Source: Halictus rubicundus
Lineage: Eukaryota > Arthropoda > Insecta > Hymenoptera > Halictidae
DNA: 64,000 nucleotides
Assembly: GCF_050948215.1 (NCBI RefSeq)
Contig: NC_135157.1
Coordinates: 8,308,001-8,372,000, forward strand
Reading direction: 5' to 3'
This document shows, piece by piece, positions 62,373-64,000 of this stretch. The notes under the pieces are model-generated. The model made no database searches. It saw only the letters and a program-made list of their open reading frames with translations, and was not told where the DNA came from. Every line of letters starts with the position of its first letter. Position 1 is the stretch's first letter. The position numbers and the translations under genes are program-made.

Positions 62373-64000
62373 ATATATATAACACGCGCACGCACACGCC
62401 CGCCTCCTCTATCTTTCTCCCGCGTCAGCAGAAAACCGCAAATTATTAACATATTGAGTTTCACCGAGGGTACGACCGGGGACAAAGAGAAAAAAGAAAA
62501 AAGTGACGCGCGAGATACCGAGCGCCGTACAAATTCGTCGTGAACGGGGGCACGATCGTGCGGGAATTAGTATCCCTTATGAGAATGTTTAGTCGCCATC
62601 GGTAACAGGACACCGACCGCCATTTTGGATAACGCGGCGGCTTCGGTCGGCGCCGACGGGAACACCGATCCGTGACCGGTCTTTTAACCGCTCCTCAATA
62701 TGCCAACATTCGCGCGTAAATAATGGTGCACCTGAGAGCCAGACTAGCATAATAAGCCACGTAACTGCAACTTCACAGACACAATCGTACTTTGCTATTA
62801 CGATATTAATACTGAAACGAGTCGACACAGTTTTGCTTGGGGGTGGGGATGGGGACGAATTTCATTTTGGACGCGTCTGCCAGGATTTCGTCTTCGTTGT
62901 TCCTACCGGCGGGAACGCGGCGTGGCAGGAAGTCGAGGTTTCCCGAAGTTTGATAGATCTTGATCACGCGCGAAGACGCATTTTTGAAGATGTCAGCGTG
63001 GCTCGTTTAGATCAGACATGGACAGAGATTGCCCTAGGCAGTTTGAAGTTTTGAGCAACGAGAGCAAGTTTGCTCAGGGCAATCTACGAAGGAGCAACAC
63101 AGTCTTCTATTGTAGTTTCAAGACTATGTCGCATTCGCCATACGTTGCTCGATAGACTTTGTACATGCCTGATCTAGACATAAACGACTTCTTTCAATTT
63201 CGAACGTCCTCGAAAGATACGGATAATTTCATTTTCACCTGATGCGTTTCAATCTTTTTCTACAAACCAAGATCTAGGAAATAATTCGGTGCCTTTTTCA
63301 CTCGTGTTCGATAACGTCTGTGACGCATGAATAAAATAGTATTACAACAATGGCGATGTTTTACAAACTAGAGGACAACGAAAATGAGCAGTAACTCCTT
63401 CGTTCGCTCATCATATTCAACACTGGTGACTACAATAATATATTATTGTGTACACTGATAAGTTGACTGCGGATTTTCTGCATTTATGAGAAAATTGAGT
63501 AGGTGATTAAAATGATACCATATTTCAAAGAATTCCACGGTGTCGGTATGTGACGGTCCGATTAAAATTGTTAAAAGGACAACGAACTTTCTATTTGATT
63601 TCTGTTTCGCACTATTCATGCAGAACATTTTTAATCTGCACGAAGGACCGCAGTCTACTGATAAGAGAATGAATGTTATATATTTTTCAGGTTGATGTAA
63701 ATTTTCGAACACTGAAAGAGTTGCGGAAAGTGTGCCCGAAAGACGAGATAAACTCGACGCGAGTTACGACCGAATATCTCTTGGAAAGGCGGCGAATTAA
63801 TTTTCCGCGTCTATAAAGTCGCGAATAAAATTCCAAAGAAGCAGAGAATCGATAAAATCTTCGCTTCCGCGTTTGAAAAGTTAGGCGAGCCGATGGAGCA
63901 CACCGTTCTGCCGTCGCGTCCCGGGAGGGTGTACGACCCAGAACGACCTCGAAGATCGTTCCGTGGTAAACGGAAACAAGGAAGACGATCGTCGTGGTGC

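Larger units (their letters stand above)
56962..64000. other. Gene-poor, GC-richer 7-kb stretch with transposon remnants
   Basis: Apart from one candidate 5' exon (60028-60133) I find no supportable gene. The region contains the end of the UGT-like transcript, a hAT-like MITE (59265-59626), a CT microsatellite (59958-60020), a 141-bp tandem duplication (60441-60722), a Tc1-like pair of inverted ends (61240-62054) and a CA microsatellite (62325-62372). GC content rises from about 57.7 kb, with CG-rich patches at 61.0-61.4 and 62.5-63.0 kb. Open frames up to 244 codons (60692-61426) are very Arg-rich and repetitive and look accidental. It may be upstream regulatory or intronic DNA of a gene beyond the window. 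Confidence 0.5.

Noticed and set aside
62833..63054. 73-codon frame in GC-rich DNA near the right end
   Set aside because: No ATG at its start, no recognised domain and no supporting splice sites.

Overview
The window is nuclear DNA of an insect, almost certainly a hymenopteran and probably a bee. The support is AT-rich intergenic DNA, compact GT-AG introns of about 70-450 bp, clear insect orthologues of conserved animal genes, many AT and di/trinucleotide microsatellites, and short non-autonomous DNA transposons with piggyBac-, hAT- and Tc1-like ends. There is no prokaryotic, plasmid or viral signal. I rebuilt gene models by hand from reading frames, splice sites and phase. Every internal junction listed preserves frame, but untranslated exons and alternative isoforms are mostly not resolvable here.

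Layout. 1-2.5 kb: a PP2C-like pseudophosphatase-type gene (Drosophila CG9801 family, +), possibly with the tail of another gene just before it. 4.9-13.8 kb: a 14-coding-exon BICRA/GLTSCR1 subunit of the ncBAF (GBAF) chromatin remodeller (+), with a long AT-rich 3' region. 17.0-18.8 kb: DPH2, diphthamide synthesis (+). 19.2-21.6 kb: an NHE8-type Na+/H+ exchanger (+). 21.6-28.3 kb: no convincing gene; microsatellites, a piggyBac-like MITE and another repeat. 28.4-31.7 kb: SRPK, the SR-protein kinase (-), with a duplicated 5' coding exon. 32.9-34.7 kb: ataxin-3 deubiquitinase (+), head-to-head with SRPK. 37.3-40.8 kb: Unr/CSDE1 cold-shock-domain RNA-binding protein (+). 42.3-44.5 kb: a small secreted EGF-like protein (-) that I cannot name. 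46.1-47.9 kb: SAPCD2-like protein (-). 49.2-50.3 kb: HUS1 checkpoint clamp subunit (+). 50.5-52.1 kb: NUP62 nucleoporin (-), tail-to-tail with HUS1. 53.8-57.0 kb: a divergent UDP-glycosyltransferase-like membrane protein (+). 57-64 kb: GC-richer DNA without a convincing full gene, but with a hAT-like MITE, a candidate Tc1-like element, a 141-bp tandem duplication, microsatellites and one candidate 5' coding exon.

The genes are a normal eukaryotic neighbourhood of housekeeping functions (chromatin, translation factor modification, ion exchange, splicing kinase, ubiquitin, translational control, cell polarity, DNA damage, nuclear pore). I see no evidence that they act together as one system. 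The observations most worth a second look are the tandemly duplicated SRPK exon, whose inclusion would create an immediate stop (a possible poison exon born by duplication), the UGT-like protein lacking the usual catalytic and donor-binding residues, the unnamed secreted cysteine-rich protein, and three separate non-autonomous transposon insertions with recognisable ends.
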